NCBI GenBank assembly: GCA_000149265.1 | Contig: CH000202.1 | Location: 112,514 to 176,513 of the forward strand | Origin: Ciona savignyi | Taxonomy: Eukaryota; Chordata; Ascidiacea; Phlebobranchia; Cionidae | Direction: 5' to 3' | DNA length: 64,000 nucleotides | Shown here: positions 1-10,198 of the stretch, in pieces | Layout: each line of letters begins with the position of its first letter | Position numbering within the stretch: position 1 is the first letter of the stretch | Notes under the pieces: generated by a model | The model's input: only the letters and a program-made list of their open reading frames with translations | What the model was told of the DNA's origin: nothing | Databases searched by the model: none | Program-made: the position numbers and the translations under genes

Positions 1-200
1 AGGAAGACCGCATGAGTCTCTGTTCTGAGGATGAGGAGAAGTGGTTAAACACAGTTAAAAGGTACCTTAATGAAAGAACCCTGAAAAAAATTCACAGGAG
101 TTTCTCAACAAACAAGGTGTGAGAGTTTTAATTCAACGCTGAGTCACCTGCTGCCGAAGGGAAGGGGAGTTTTCGGTCAACCATCACAGGCCGGGCTCAT

Positions 201-461
201 GTGGCAGTTTCACGGCGAAACAGCAGAATTGGAACCTCCATTGTGAAGACATTAAGAGCAGCAGGCATTGGTATCGAGCAGGGATCGCCAACAGTTGGCT
301 GCCTTAAAAACCTGCAAAAAGAGCAGGACGTTAGAGCAAGTCGTCAAAAGACAGCACTTGATCGGCAGCGTCGAAAAGATCTTGTGTTTCACCGTTTTCG
401 AATACATGAGCAGAAGCCCATTGCCCAGACCTATGTCACGAACAGTCAGGAGGATGGCTGA
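201..461 (+). CDS. Unrecognised basic open frame
   Basis: An 86-residue open frame rich in Arg, Lys and Gln that appears to extend upstream of its first Met. I recognise no domain. The composition, with an RQKTALDRQRRKDL-like charged stretch near the C-terminus, resembles tails of invertebrate mobile-element proteins, but that is only an impression. It sits next to an endonuclease relic on the opposite strand, so both could be parts of one decayed element. It may equally be a chance frame. Confidence 0.15.
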   Translation: MAVSRRNSRIGTSIVKTLRAAGIGIEQGSPTVGCLKNLQKEQDVRASRQKTALDRQRRKDLVFHRFRIHEQKPIAQTYVTNSQEDG

Positions 462-474
462 ATAAAAAAAAACG

Positions 475-821
475 TCAGGGGCTCGGGAAGAAGCATGGTT
501 TATAGGGGCCATGCCCTTTACAATGTGACATTTCCTTGCAGCAATTTCTGGCGCAGTTCAATACTCTTGGCTCGAGACTGAGGTGCTCTGGGCGGACACA
601 AAGTCTTTTGTGGCAAACATGGCTGACATCCATTTCGGGTGGAAGCTCGGCGGTCGATTCAGCAACCAGCAGCATATATGCCAGCCGATGTGCACCAAAC
701 CGCCTGCCCTGAAACTGAATGCGGCCATACCCAGAGTACCGCTCTTACCACCTGACCACAACAAACAATCTCCAACTCGCTCAACTTTTTTAAATTTTAA
801 TTTATCTATAGCTTTATTCAT
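475..821 (-). pseudogene. His-Me finger endonuclease-like fragment, frameshifted
   Basis: Two overlapping minus-strand frames together give the zinc-binding loop of the I-PpoI-type His-Me finger family (Pfam zf-His_Me_endon). The upstream frame (about 821-640) carries GDCLLWSGG and an HIGWHICC segment. The downstream frame (about 665-475) carries VSHVCHKRLCVRPEHL, then LNCARNCC and CKGHGPYKPC. In the family the His of the SHxCH motif and the Asn near ARNCC are catalytic, and the Cys/His residues bind zinc. The two halves are one nucleotide out of register near 640-675, so the copy is broken unless this is a sequencing error. I see no N-terminal domain. These domains occur in homing endonucleases and in animal transposon-like genes; which one this is cannot be told. 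Confidence 0.6.
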
Positions 822-880
822 CTGTGAAATGTAAATCGCTTTTGTTCTCCATGTACTTAATAAATCTTAGCACAATTTGA

Positions 881-913
881 CTCACTCACTCACTCACTCA
901 CTCACTTACTCAC

Positions 914-944
<31 letters not shown>

Positions 945-946
945 CA
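881..946. repeat. CTCA/CTTA tetranucleotide microsatellite
   Basis: A run of CTCA units (from 881) that changes to CTTA units (to about 946). A simple repeat with no coding content. Confidence 0.95.
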
Positions 947-1447
947 TTCCTGGCCTGAAACATTGCTTTTAACCACATTAGGCAGGATCCGGGTGAAAAC
1001 CACCACTAGGTGGGGTTTTCTTAAAACAATTATTAAAGGTTTACTTCGATGTTCAAAGGTTAATGTTAAGTGCCGAGATGGCTGAATCCGGCTAAATCTC
1101 AGAATTTCACTCTTAGGATCTTCCCTTACCGGTGTCTTTTAATTGGTATTTTGATTAAAGTAGTTAAACATGAGCTTAGTTATAAGTGTAAGGAATCTCT
1201 TTACTCATTAACTGGGCCCCACTTGACTTTCACAAGCACTTGCTGCCACAAAATTCATTGTGGAATCTGAAAACTACACTGGTTTGCTGAAACCCGGCCA
1301 ATTTAGCTAATTGTCTAATTAAAGGCAAATTAACGAATCTAAGGTGAACATTATTTTAGTAGTGTCCTAAATAGACTTAATCAAGCTCACTGGACCATAA
1401 TTTGAGCACTTTAAGTGAAGAACAAACAACTTTGCTATTTTCTGTTT
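947..1447. other. Intergenic, nothing recognised
   Basis: AT-rich sequence with only short chance frames. I see no exon, RNA gene or element ends here. Confidence 0.6.
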
Positions 1448-1911
1448 AGGAGGCGTTCAACCAATTATTTTCCCTATCTCTCCAATGCAAATTGACCTCA
1501 CAAAAACGACTGTCACTCAAAATCCTGACATAGAAAGTCTTAGATTTTTTCACAATATAAAATTGAAGCTTGGATCTGCAACCTAAACCCAAAACCCTAC
1601 AAAATTTTGTTTAAAAATTTTGAGCCCATACCCCTTCGTACATCGGCACCTTTTTGTCCAACAAAACAGAGAAAATGCAAATTTTACACCTTTATTTCAC
1701 TAAACTCTGCTCAACTCTTACAAAACTGCACAGCCTCAAGAGAAACACTGGCGCAAAGCTTAGGCCATGCTCTTAGCAACCGCGCATAGAAATGGCGCTC
1801 ATCTCATTGTGACTCAGCAAAACACTCATTTAAATAGCATGACTCATGGAGGGTACCACTCGTCACATCCGCCCGTTCATAGAGGTCTTAATTGGTTATA
1901 CGCCATCTATA
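1448..1911 (+). repeat. Dispersed repeat R1, copy 1
   Basis: About 460 bp that recurs at 7763-8224 in the same orientation with moderate divergence. Shared landmarks are AGGAGGCGTTCAAC at the start, CTACAAAATTTTGTTTAAAA in the middle and GGTTATACGCCATCT at the end. No coding capacity or terminal inverted repeats are evident. Confidence 0.8.
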
Positions 1912-2120
1912 TTGTAATGATTTCCATCAATGTTGTCCGAAATATTGTGGATCGCGTAAACAAACACTACCGACCATGTTATTCCTATTGTGTCTTTGTA
2001 AACCACCACTTTAGTTACAAAATCTCGTTTGTATTTACTTAAATTAGCGAGAAAAAATCCATATACTTTATATGCGCGGTACATATGTTGGTTAAAGTGA
2101 CTTCCAAATGTCACTTTTGT
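1912..2120 (+). repeat. Dispersed repeat R2, copy 1
   Basis: Shares ATCAATGTTGTCCGAAATATT and the following about 150 bp with 44868-45005. Its end, near the motif TATACTTTATATGCGCG, matches 37978-38040. It joins the R1 repeat to the block downstream of the PRSS23-like exon. Non-coding. Confidence 0.65.
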
Positions 2121-2784
2121 TGAGGAGCAAAAACTTGCTGACAGGGAATGAGACGTTAAAAGTATGGTGCAAAGCGAGCTAGTCTTTTAAATCGGGGTTC
2201 CTGTTTTAGGGATTTCTTAACCACAAATCCAAAATAACACAAAAAGGTACAAGAAAACATAACAATGCAAAATAAGATATGCTGAAGAAAGAATAAGGAA
2301 AAGCACGATTAAATAAAGGGAACCATTCGCTACGTGCCTTCTTACATGATGCTGAAAGGCCTGATACTGACAACGACCTGGCTACTAGAAGGATGAACAG
2401 GAATAATGGACGATTTACAAAGCAATGACGTTGATAATCCACACACAGATGCCACAGTTAGCTGTTAATAACATGAACGGGGACAGGTCGCATGCGTTTT
2501 GTAGATGATTTGCACGTAAAACTTCTTTTCGTTGCCTAAAATTTAAAAAACTAACTCCTTTTAAGACTCTTGGCACCCCGTACACAAAAAACTGGCCTAT
2601 TTTTTTAAAGATATATAACGTATGCTGTAATTTAGCTAAAGTATGCTGTTTCGTCCACCTCGTTTAAGCTAGCCCGGCGCGCGCACGAAAGTGGTGTAAA
2701 TGCTTGAAAGCGCCGATATGTATATAATGGTGGCGTTCAGTTAAATGTTCGCCCGTTGCCGCAAGCACGTCCGCAAAAGTTGGC
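2121..2784 (-). repeat. Block distal to the PRSS23-like exon, copy 1
   Basis: Nearly the same as 38045-38700. Its first 340 bp also recur at 20205-20560 and 23867-24220. On the minus strand it follows the PRSS23-like stop codon, so part of it could be 3' UTR. A minus-strand open frame recurs in all copies, but it shifts and changes ends between copies and matches no family I know, so I treat the block as non-coding. Confidence 0.7.
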
Positions 2785-3444
2785 TTAATTCCCTCTGCAT
2801 TGGCTGTCGTCGTCTGTTGTCCAGAAGCAGATCTGTGCGAACTTGCGCGAAGTGATTCTGACCGCTGTGTTGTATTCCTTAGGCGGTCGTCCGTCGCCCA
2901 TATCCACCCATTGATGACCCGAGAAGATCCCGATCACTCTACGGTCCCATACTCGGGTTTCGCGGTCGTAGAGTCGGACGTATATCCCCGCGCCTGACGT
3001 ACCGCGCTGCGCGTCACAGTAATGGTACATGATGTCGTTTGACTGGTCTTCCACCGCACAGTAACGGTACAGCAGTTCATTCGCTTTCCCCTGGTCAAAA
3101 GCAGTGAAATGGATCCGATGATTCCCTGGTAAATTTTCCCGAGCCGGACTGATGCCCATCTTCATTGACTGGTTCCCTAGCGCCCTCTTCAGTTCGATAA
3201 CAGCGTAGTCGTACTCGACACCGAGGGAGCTAGACTGACCTGGTCGTCGAATCCAGCCTTCCGGTAGGTGCGTCCTTTTTGCCCGAGTCCATTTAAACTT
3301 CTGAACGTACTTCGCGGCGGATCGCTTGGAGCGCACGAGAGCCTTTTTTCGGTTTTTGCGGCCACGCTTTCTGTTCTTTTTGTTTCTGCGTCGTTTCCGG
3401 AGTTTCTTTTTCACAACACGCCCCACCCGCAGTTTCTTCACGCC
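2785..3444 (-). CDS. PRSS23-like serine protease, terminal exon
   Basis: Closely resembles the C-terminal half of secreted trypsin-fold protease PRSS23 (PRSS35 relatives). Residues 1-40 of the visible part are a Lys/Arg-rich stretch, as in the family. Then come KFKWTRAKRTHLPEGWI, EYDYAVIEL with the catalytic Asp, RIHFTAFD, CDAQRGTSGAG with the catalytic Ser, and GIFSGHQWVDM. The exon begins after an acceptor TTGTTTTCCAG on the minus strand at 3445-3446, giving Gly-Val before KKLRVG, and ends with TAA at 2785-2787. About 219 codons are open. The N-terminal half with signal peptide and catalytic His was not found in the bases upstream. It is therefore either the last exon of a gene with a distant 5' part or an orphan duplicated exon. 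A second, broken copy lies at 38701-39359. Confidence 0.8.
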   Translation of the reverse strand, partial: GVKKLRVGRVVKKKLRKRRRNKKNRKRGRKNRKKALVRSKRSAAKYVQKFKWTRAKRTHLPEGWIRRPGQSSSLGVEYDYAVIELKRALGNQSMKMGISPARENLPGNHRIHFTAFDQGKANELLYRYCAVEDQSNDIMYHYCDAQRGTSGAGIYVRLYDRETRVWDRRVIGIFSGHQWVDMGDGRPPKEYNTAVRITSRKFAQICFWTTDDDSQCRGN

Positions 3445-3835
3445 CTGGAAAACAATGGAAGAAGTTACCCACCCACGTCACATGCTGAGAGAAAATTCTA
3501 GTTGCGCTAAGACATGATTTCGCAAGTCGTCAAAAACTGCATTTACCTAAAACAGTACTATACCTAACTGGCCATGAAATCCGACAAATTAAGACATTAA
3601 AAAACGCAAGGGCTGGATACCCGTTTTTATTCACCAAGTTGAAAAGGGCTGGGGGCGTTAGCTTAAGACCCGGGCATAAGTCGAAATACCACCTGCCCGC
3701 AGTCGGGTTACCAGTTTTACAAGTAGCTGAACAGTTAAAATCGTTTGCGATAATAACACTTTTGAAACAAACGCTATGTGCTTTCAGAGGACGCAGTTTT
3801 ATAGCAAGCTACTGGTTTCGATCACACACACACGT
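3445..3835. repeat. Intron-side flank of the PRSS23-like exon plus structured repeat R3
   Basis: The segment 3445-3640 recurs at 39360-39540, 9480-9665 and, more diverged, 45005-45130. The adjoining 3645-3835 is a short dispersed element (R3) with an AGGTGG...CCACCT stem in better copies and the landmark GGCATAAGTCGAAATACCAC. R3 recurs at 9700-9890, 28388-28590, 39545-39700 and 45150-45340. Confidence 0.7.
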
Positions 3836-3840
3836 GCTGG

Positions 3841-3950
3841 GTTGTGTCGCCGAATGGTTAATACAACCTATACATATACCGAATTTTATACAAAAACGGC
3901 TTTAGCAACGAGCTCAGCACGCGATTGAAACTAAGCCCAGTTAAAAAAAA
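3841..3950 (+). repeat. Short tRNA-like SINE (family S1), diverged
   Basis: Starts with a box-A-like GCCGAATGGTTAATAC and later has a degenerate box-B-like GCGATTGAAAC, followed by an A-rich tail. About 105 bp, shared with 4202, 5399, 9293, 55103 and 55240. It is not a functional tRNA because no cloverleaf stems pair. Confidence 0.65.
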
Positions 3951-4201
3951 CCCAAAAATAACATAGATATATTAAAAAAAGGGGAAGTAATATAATACAT
4001 AACGCGACTTAAGACCACGACCACATGTTGTAATAAGATATGCAACAAACCAACTACAGTATTTGGATCAACTAAAGTATTTTCTATGTATAATACACAT
4101 CGCTTCTTAAAACCGAGACCACATGGTGCACTAAGACAGGACGACAACACAATGTGTATCTTAATATGCAAAAACAACAAATTTGATAAATGAATGCCCT
4201 G

Positions 4202-4312
4202 AAGGTCGTCTGGCCATATGGTTAGCGCAACCGTTTTAAATACAGGATTATATACACAGACGGTCTTAGCAGCGAGCCCATTACGAGTTCGAAACTGAGA
4301 TCAGTTAAAAAA
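4202..4312 (+). repeat. Short tRNA-like SINE (family S1)
   Basis: Box-A-like CTGGCCATATGGTTAGCGC and box-B-like GAGTTCGAAAC, with an A-rich end. Same family as 55103-55225. Confidence 0.7.
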
Positions 4313-4480
4313 TACGCTCTGTCGACTTGTTCTCACAAGCGGCATGGTTAAGATCGACTGCAATCGGCAATAACTAAATATAGCGCTGACGTAAGAGCTA
4401 GGTCATGGTGAATGAACGAATAGTAAACAACACCAGTCGGGAGTAGGCGAGAAATCAACCGAGTGCTGGATATAGAAAAA

Positions 4481-4679
4481 CACTAAAAGGGGGAAAGGAG
4501 GGAAGAATAGAAATTGCATCACTTAAACTATGGATAAACTAATTTTTACCCTGTTCTAAACACTAATCTAGACCACAGAACTCATCCCTAACTCCAATCC
4601 CAATTTTAAAACTAAATACAATGCCCTAATATTTATTTTAGAGTGCAGTTTCCCCTCCTTCCCTTTACTTTTCCTCCTA
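4481..4679 (+). mobile_element. MITE family M1, copy 1
   Basis: About 200 bp bounded by purine-rich CACTAAAAGGGGGAAAGGAG on the left and pyrimidine-rich CCTCCTTCCC...TTTTCCTCC on the right, which are rough inverted copies. The interior carries the family landmark CACTAATCTAGACC and 'cagaactcatccctaactcc'. Related copies lie at 4983-5178, 5503-5800, 6179-6672 and 18161-18355. No coding capacity. Confidence 0.7.
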
Positions 4680-4982
4680 AATATATCGCGGTTATTGGGT
4701 TGCATTTCTCGGGCGTTTATTTGAACTCAAAGAAAGAATTTACGTATTTTGTGACTTCATCTCCTATTTTAAAGAAAATTTATAAAGTTTTGAAGAAAAC
4801 TTATTTTGCACGGGGGTTATAATCATGTATTTACACCAACTGCAATTCACAGATAATTTATTGAAATCCACCTACACCTCAGAAGCTGTTATGACTATAT
4901 GTTTGAACGTATACTCATTGATCTTGCAACATGATCATCTATGTCGCATTATGCAACAGTCATACTCATTAGGGGCAACACT
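4680..4982. other. Intergenic, nothing recognised
   Basis: AT-rich spacer between two MITEs. A short plus-strand frame (4825-5040) runs into the next MITE and is not credible as a gene. Confidence 0.5.
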
Positions 4983-5178
4983 TAAGGGAGGGAAAGCGGG
5001 AAGAAGGAAAGGAGGACAACTGCTTATTAAAACTATTTAAACTAGTTCTAACCCTGCCTCAAACATTATCTCAACCCCAGAACTATTACTAACTTTAACC
5101 CTCGCTATAACACTAACCCTAACGCCTTAATCTTCATTTTAGTGAGCAGTTTTCCTCCTTTCCTCTTCCCCTCCATTT
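4983..5178 (+). mobile_element. MITE family M1, copy 2
   Basis: AAGGGAGGGAAAGCGGGAAG on the left is mirrored by TTTTCCTCCTTTCCTCTTCC on the right. The interior has the family's AACCCTAACG-like stretch in reverse relation to 18161-18355. Confidence 0.7.
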
Positions 5179-5398
5179 ATTCCCCCACATACGTACACAC
5201 ACATTGCACTTGAAAGGCATATCTGATAGCGTACACACAACACATACACGGGGTGCGGTTGAGACTAGAACATTCCAGATAGCACGTTAGCACCCGAGCG
5301 TGAACTAACAACGAGGGCTTTGTTGTCAATGTCAGTAACTCGGCAGGTGACGCAAGGACCATGGCGTCGTTTTATGGAAAACTAAGAGGAGGGAATTG

Positions 5399-5492
5399 TA
5401 CTGTGGTGTGGCCGAACGGTTAACGCGGCCGATACATATACCGACTCTTATACAAAACGGCCCACGTTGCGGTTCGAAAGTTAAAGCGGTAA
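5399..5492 (+). repeat. Short tRNA-like SINE (family S1)
   Basis: GTGTGGCCGAACGGTTAACG (box A region) and GCGGTTCGAAAG (box B region), about 60 bp apart, as in the other S1 copies. Confidence 0.75.
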
Positions 5493-5502
5493 AAATGAGG
5501 CA

Positions 5503-5800
5503 AACACTTATAGAAGGAGGGAAACTGCTCACTAAAATAAAAATTACGAAATCAAGGCTTGTGTTAGAGTTGAGCTTAAGGCACAACTTGTTTAAACGTC
5601 TCAAATTTTAACTTTTTTTAATTTTAACCCACATCCTTTTTAGGCCAAATACAATATTAAAAAATGAAGATTGGAGAAAATTCAACAAGGGAAATAAGGT
5701 AGTAGGAAAGGGGGTATACCGCTCACTGAAATTAAGATTATGATATTTTTTTATTGTTGTCTGCTCACTAAAACTATGAAAACTAATTTTATACCTGTCT
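5503..5800 (+). mobile_element. MITE family M1, two rearranged fragments
   Basis: The purine-rich end with GGGAAACTGCTCACTAAAAT is at 5515-5545, and a second similar end is near 5695-5780. The matching pyrimidine-rich ends are missing or degraded, so these are partial copies. Confidence 0.5.
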
Positions 5801-6079
5801 CAAACACTAATTGTTAAGCACATTACAAATTCTGTTATTTGCGGTATCATAATTTAACTTACGTTTAGCCATCCCTGCTTAGAACGTGGCTATCGAAGCC
5901 AGTTTTTTTGTATTTCTATGAGTAATAAAATATGTAGGCTCACGTGCACAATGTACGGTACGCAACACTCAAGTCTATTATGTGAATGGTAAAACGCGGG
6001 GAGCATTGTAATATACAATTGTAGGTTTAAAATTCTAGAAATGGATCAAATAAAGGGTATTATGAAAAAAAAATATTTT

Positions 6080-6178
6080 GTGATTCGTTCGTTATCGCAT
6101 GGTTTATAAATCGTTCGCTTTCGCACGTTTTCACTCCGTACGTTTTCGCACGTTTTTCTCCGTTCGTTTTCACGCGTA
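6080..6178. repeat. Degenerate CGTTTTCGCACG tandem repeat
   Basis: Several diverged copies of a CGTTTTCGCACG-like unit in succession. CpG-rich compared with its surroundings. Non-coding. Confidence 0.6.
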
Positions 6179-6672
6179 CAAAACAGGGCAAAAGCAGGGA
6201 AGGAGGGAAACTGCTCACTAAAACTATGGAAACCGAATTTTTAAGTCCGGCCGGTGGTCTAGCGGTTAAGTGCGTCATCCTTTAATCAAAAGGTTGCAGG
6301 TGCGAAACTGGTCGCTAGCTAGTCGGTTGTGTCATTGGGCAAGGCACTTTACGGACATTGCCTGAATCCAGCGGATTAATGGGTTCTACCAAATTGAAGG
6401 AACGTGTCTATCATATACAACACACTGCAATAGCTCCGGTAACCCGGCGGTGGGCGCAAGGTGATCTGACGATTGCCCGTGTGATAACCTCCTAGGTTTT
6501 CCCATTCACGGGGATAAACATGAATATCCTATATAACACTAAACACTAATGACTAATCTCAACCCCAGAACTAAACCTAACTCCAACTCCATGTTTAAAA
6601 CTAACTTTAACGCCCTAAACTTTATTTCAGTGTGTGCTTTCCCTATTACCGGCTTCCCTCCATTTAGTTTTC
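6179..6672 (+). mobile_element. MITE family M1, split by a SINE
   Basis: The left part (6179-6244) has AGGGAAACTGCTCACTAAAA. The right part (6534-6672) resumes with the family interior and ends with CTTCCCTCCATTTAG. The SINE at 6245-6533 lies exactly between, so the SINE inserted after the MITE. Confidence 0.7.
6245..6533 (+). repeat. tRNA-derived SINE (family S2), full length
   Basis: Head with box A GTGGTCTAGCGGTTAAGTGC and box B GGTTGCAGGTGCGAAACT, then a core with TTGGGCAAGGCACTTTACGG, a long body, and a tail GAATATCCTAT. About 285 bp. The core motif resembles conserved central domains of animal SINEs (V/Meta type, from general knowledge). Other copies are listed on both strands; this one is a good plus-strand reference. 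Confidence 0.85.
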
Positions 6673-7762
6673 CTCTACAAAACCAACCGGCAGCCCACTC
6701 CCCCCACAAGACTTTCTCCATGCACCAAGTTTAGACGACGAAAAACAAACAATGTAAATTTCGACTATTAGCGCTGAGAGAGAGTTTTTGAGCGAATCAC
6801 TGACCCCAGCAGACCGAAAGGAGCTGGGCCAACACTACGTCACGACATTGTAGCTGTCAATCATCGCTATACTCCTACAAGCCGCACTTAAGTGAAAAAA
6901 ACAGGCCGCAAATCAAAATACACTGACAGAGTGCAACAGTTGAAGAACTGTTTTATAGGCAAAGGTTCGAACCTGTATAGATTTTGTATTTTTATATTAA
7001 ATTCTACATATGTATCGGTTGTCTATTACTGTTTTTTTACAATGCCGTTTTTTAAATTAGGCCCTTAAGCTTATATCAACACAGTTTAAAAACGTCTTGG
7101 ACATATATATTTCCCATGTTTAAAAACGCCTTTTACTTATACGTCCAGAGTTAATAAACACTTTGCAAATATGCTTCTACAATTAAATAAAGTCATGGCA
7201 TACACACCTTTACAACTAATTTACGTCTTTGCAAATTTTTACTGCAATTAAAAAAACTTGGGATAAATATTTTTACAATTAAAAGAAACGCCTTTGTATG
7301 TATATGTTTCCCCCCCCCCCAAAAAAAAAAACTATTAGCATATATGCTTTGGCAAAAAAGAAAAACTTGGACATATATTTTTACAGTTTATAACTACTTC
7401 TTAAACGATGCTTGCACAATTAAATACCGCCTTTGCATAAATACTTCTGCAATTAAGTAACCCGGCGCAATATCGCACCACCAGAAAAAAGGGCGGCAGA
7501 CAAAAACCCAGCCGGCTACGGGCTGTCACTTTGGCGTGCTGTGCTATCTATCCGTCCATCGGCGCGTCTGCGGTTTCATCCGTTTCCAATAAACGAGAGT
7601 ATAAACAGGATCGGTGCCATGGACGCGTTTTCGCATAAGCCGATGTATATTGAGTTTGTCAGGCGCGTTTAATGAGTTGATTTCGCGCTTGGCATTATAA
7701 ATAATGCTGGAATGGTTAGTATCCTCACGTTTTCTACTAGATGGTACGACGAGAGCATTTTA
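6673..7762. repeat. Intergenic with AT-rich degenerate repeats
   Basis: From about 7060 to 7460 a loose unit of roughly 40 bp recurs, built from ACATATAT, TTTTTACAATTAA and AAACGCCTTTG-like pieces. A C-run followed by an A-run lies at 7309-7331. The segments before and after hold nothing I recognise. Confidence 0.45.
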
Positions 7763-8224
7763 GGAGGCGTTCAACTAATTATTTTCCCTATCTCTCCAAT
7801 GCAAACTGACCTCACAAAAAACGACTGTCACTTAAAACCCTGACATAGGAAGTCTTAGATTTTTTCACAATTTAAAATTGAAGCTTGGATCTGCAACCTA
7901 AACTCAAAACCCTACAAAATTTTGTTTAAAAATTTTGAGCCCATACCCCTTCGTACATCGGCAACTTTTTTCCAACAAAACAGCTAGTAGATGCACATTC
8001 AACACCTTTATTTTACAAAGCACTGCTCCATGATTACAAAACTTTACAGCTAAACGAGAACACCGGCGCGCAGCCTAGCACATGCTGCTTTCAACAAAAC
8101 AAACATTGGGGAATCACCACCATTGTTACTCAGCAAAACACTCGTTTAAAAACAATGACTCATGGAGGGTACCACTCGTCACATCCTGCCGTTCATAAAG
8201 GTCTTAATTGGTTATACGCCATCT
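7763..8224 (+). repeat. Dispersed repeat R1, copy 2
   Basis: Second copy of the 1448-1911 repeat, same strand, with scattered substitutions and small indels. Confidence 0.8.
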
Positions 8225-9290
8225 TTAACACGCATTACTGACCAAAGTTGACAAGACCGGAGCTATTTTGGCGTTTTTATTATGTAATATTTCGCAATGT
8301 TTACTGCCACGTAAATTTCGACATGTGTATTATTTCCCAAAAGTTATTTAACTATTTTGCGGGGCTGTGTGTTCTAATATATACACAATTTTTCGCTGAT
8401 AGCGTTATGTAACGGTACAACTTTTGGTCTTGCGTTTTTTCTAAGTCGGTACCTTTTTACCTTATTATAAAGCTATGTTTTTTACGCAAAAGGTCTTCGT
8501 CACAAAGGCCGTATTTTTACAAATCCAGTGTGCCGCAAGACAATGCTAGGCATGTCGCGGGAAAATGATATTTATGTTTAAACTAAATTTTTACCAAATA
8601 AAAATAATTTTAGTTATTGTAAATTTGAACATTACGGTTATCACACTCTTATTACAAAATGCAATGTGCTGTCAAATTTAGTAACTTTCTAAATGTGCCT
8701 CGAGTAAAAAGCTCGCGGAGCACTGTTCTACACCCCCGTACATAACCGTCATCCAAACCACTTTCCTGTGCAGCTTAGCTCCGTGGCAGCTTATCCAGAC
8801 CATTCTTTGCAGCAATGGCCGATATTGGCTCGTCAACGAGTACGTATGTGTTCCACAAACAAGCCGCTCTCGCCAGAAAGCAAATATGCCAAATTTCAGT
8901 TTACATTACCTTTGCGACCAAGGAATAAGACATAATCCCGTGTCTTGTGTTGTGTATGACCGAGCGTGTTTGCGCGATTAGTTAAAACGCGAGCTCGAAA
9001 TGTCCTTACATCCCAGAGGAATCCGGCCATAGAACGCACTGACATAGCATAAGCGGACCACTAAGCTAATAATCACAGGAACAATACACGACTACAGAGG
9101 GAGCTGTATGCTTAAACGCTTTATTGATATTAGTGGCGTAAAATGTTTTTGTTGGAAAACTCCGAATAAAAGCGTTTTATTGCGTCATACCACTCACTGC
9201 ATATGCAGTAAGTGTTAAACCGTACACACTTAAGGTAACGTACGATTATACATTTCGTTATTTCAATAATGTAAAATGTGATCTTAACGT
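8225..9290. other. Intergenic, nothing recognised
   Basis: AT-rich with no long open frame on either strand, no exon-like blocks conserved elsewhere in the window and no element ends. Confidence 0.5.
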
Positions 9291-9292
9291 AC

Positions 9293-9455
9293 GGTAGTGT
9301 GGCAGAATGGTTAACGATACCCGTATATATACCGCTTTACATAAACAAAAACGGTCTTATCCACGATATCATGGACTCGAAACCTAGCCCGGCAAAAACA
9401 TAAATTATTGGTGTGGTCGTGTGGCCGAATGGTTAACGCGACTTATACATGGAAT
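9293..9455 (+). repeat. Two tRNA-like SINEs (S1) in tandem, second truncated
   Basis: A complete copy (9293-9403) with TGGCAGAATGGTTAACG and GGACTCGAAACC is followed by the first half of a second copy (9404-9455, GTGGCCGAATGGTTAACGCG), cut off where the next repeat starts. The head-to-tail arrangement resembles the pair at 55103-55352. Confidence 0.7.
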
Positions 9456-9460
9456 GATAT

Positions 9461-9900
9461 TCTTTTTCACAACACGCCCCACCTGCAGTTTCTTCACGCC
9501 CTGGAAAACAATAGAGGAAGTTACCCATCACGTCACATTCTGAGCGAAAATGCTAGTTGTGCTAAGATAATTTTGCAATTCGTCAAAAACTGCATTTACG
9601 TAAAAACAGCACTCTAGCTAACGGGCCATTAAACCCGACGGATTTAGGCATTAAAAAACGCAAGGGTCGGATACCCGTATTTATTTACATAGTTGGAAAA
9701 CGTAGGTGGCGTTGATCCCCGGGCATAAGTTGAAATACCACCTGACCGCAGTCGCGGTACCGGTTTCACAAGGAGTTGAACATTGAAAATCGTTTGCGAT
9801 ACTAACACCTTTGAAACAAACGCTATGTGCTTTCAATTGACGCAGTCATATAGCAAGCGACTGGTTTTGGTCAAACACTCATATAGATGTTTATGTCACT
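9461..9900. repeat. Truncated PRSS23-flank plus R3 repeat upstream of K1
   Basis: Begins abruptly inside the PRSS23-like exon (only about 35 nt of exon, minus strand) and continues with its intron-side flank and element R3, matching 3410-3830. It shows that the PRSS23 block was duplicated and then cut. It places the same repeat just upstream of K1 as is found upstream of K2 and K3. Confidence 0.7.
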
Positions 9901-10067
9901 TTTACTAACAACGCTAGCAGATCCGGTTTCGATAAATATATTGAATTTTATCACATTAAATAATTAGTTTTGGGTACGAGTTATAAATTACATTTCGACC
10001 AAAATAAGGTACATTAAGTGTGTTTCTTTTGATAGTGTAGGTCAGATGTTTAGTTTAAACAACGAAT

Positions 10068-10115
10068 GGGTTAAACTTTAACGTATAGGTTAAACTTTAA
10101 CGGATAGGTTAAACT
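10068..10115 (+). repeat. 20-21 bp tandem repeat upstream of K1
   Basis: Three copies of a GGTTAAACTTTAACGGATA-like unit 90-130 bp before the K1 start codon. Degenerate counterparts precede K2 (about 29375) and K3 (about 45800-45870). Confidence 0.7.
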
Positions 10116-10160
10116 TACACAGCCATAAGTGAACAAGGACAACTATTTTCCACTGCGTCG

Positions 10161-10170
10161 CTTATTTCAG
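10161..10170 (+). promoter_or_regulatory. Possible spliced-leader acceptor before K1
   Basis: TTATTTCAG|CAAAG lies 28 nt before the K1 ATG. The same AG in a pyrimidine-rich setting occurs before K3 (45921-45928) and K4 (57541-57547), each about 30 nt from ATG. It could be a trans-splice or 5' UTR acceptor; nothing but position and conservation supports this. Confidence 0.35.
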
Positions 10171-10198
10171 CAAAGTTAAAGATTTTTTACCTTCCGAA

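Noticed and set aside
252..512. Minus-strand 86-residue frame at the window start
   Set aside because: No domain, overlaps other chance frames, and shows no splice or start context.
3268..3517. Plus-strand frames opposite the PRSS23-like exon
   Set aside because: Antisense shadows of the Lys/Arg-rich coding stretch; the minus frame matches a known family.
3841..5492. tRNA genes suggested by box A and box B motifs
   Set aside because: No acceptor or anticodon stems pair, and there are A-rich tails and multiple dispersed copies. They are SINEs.
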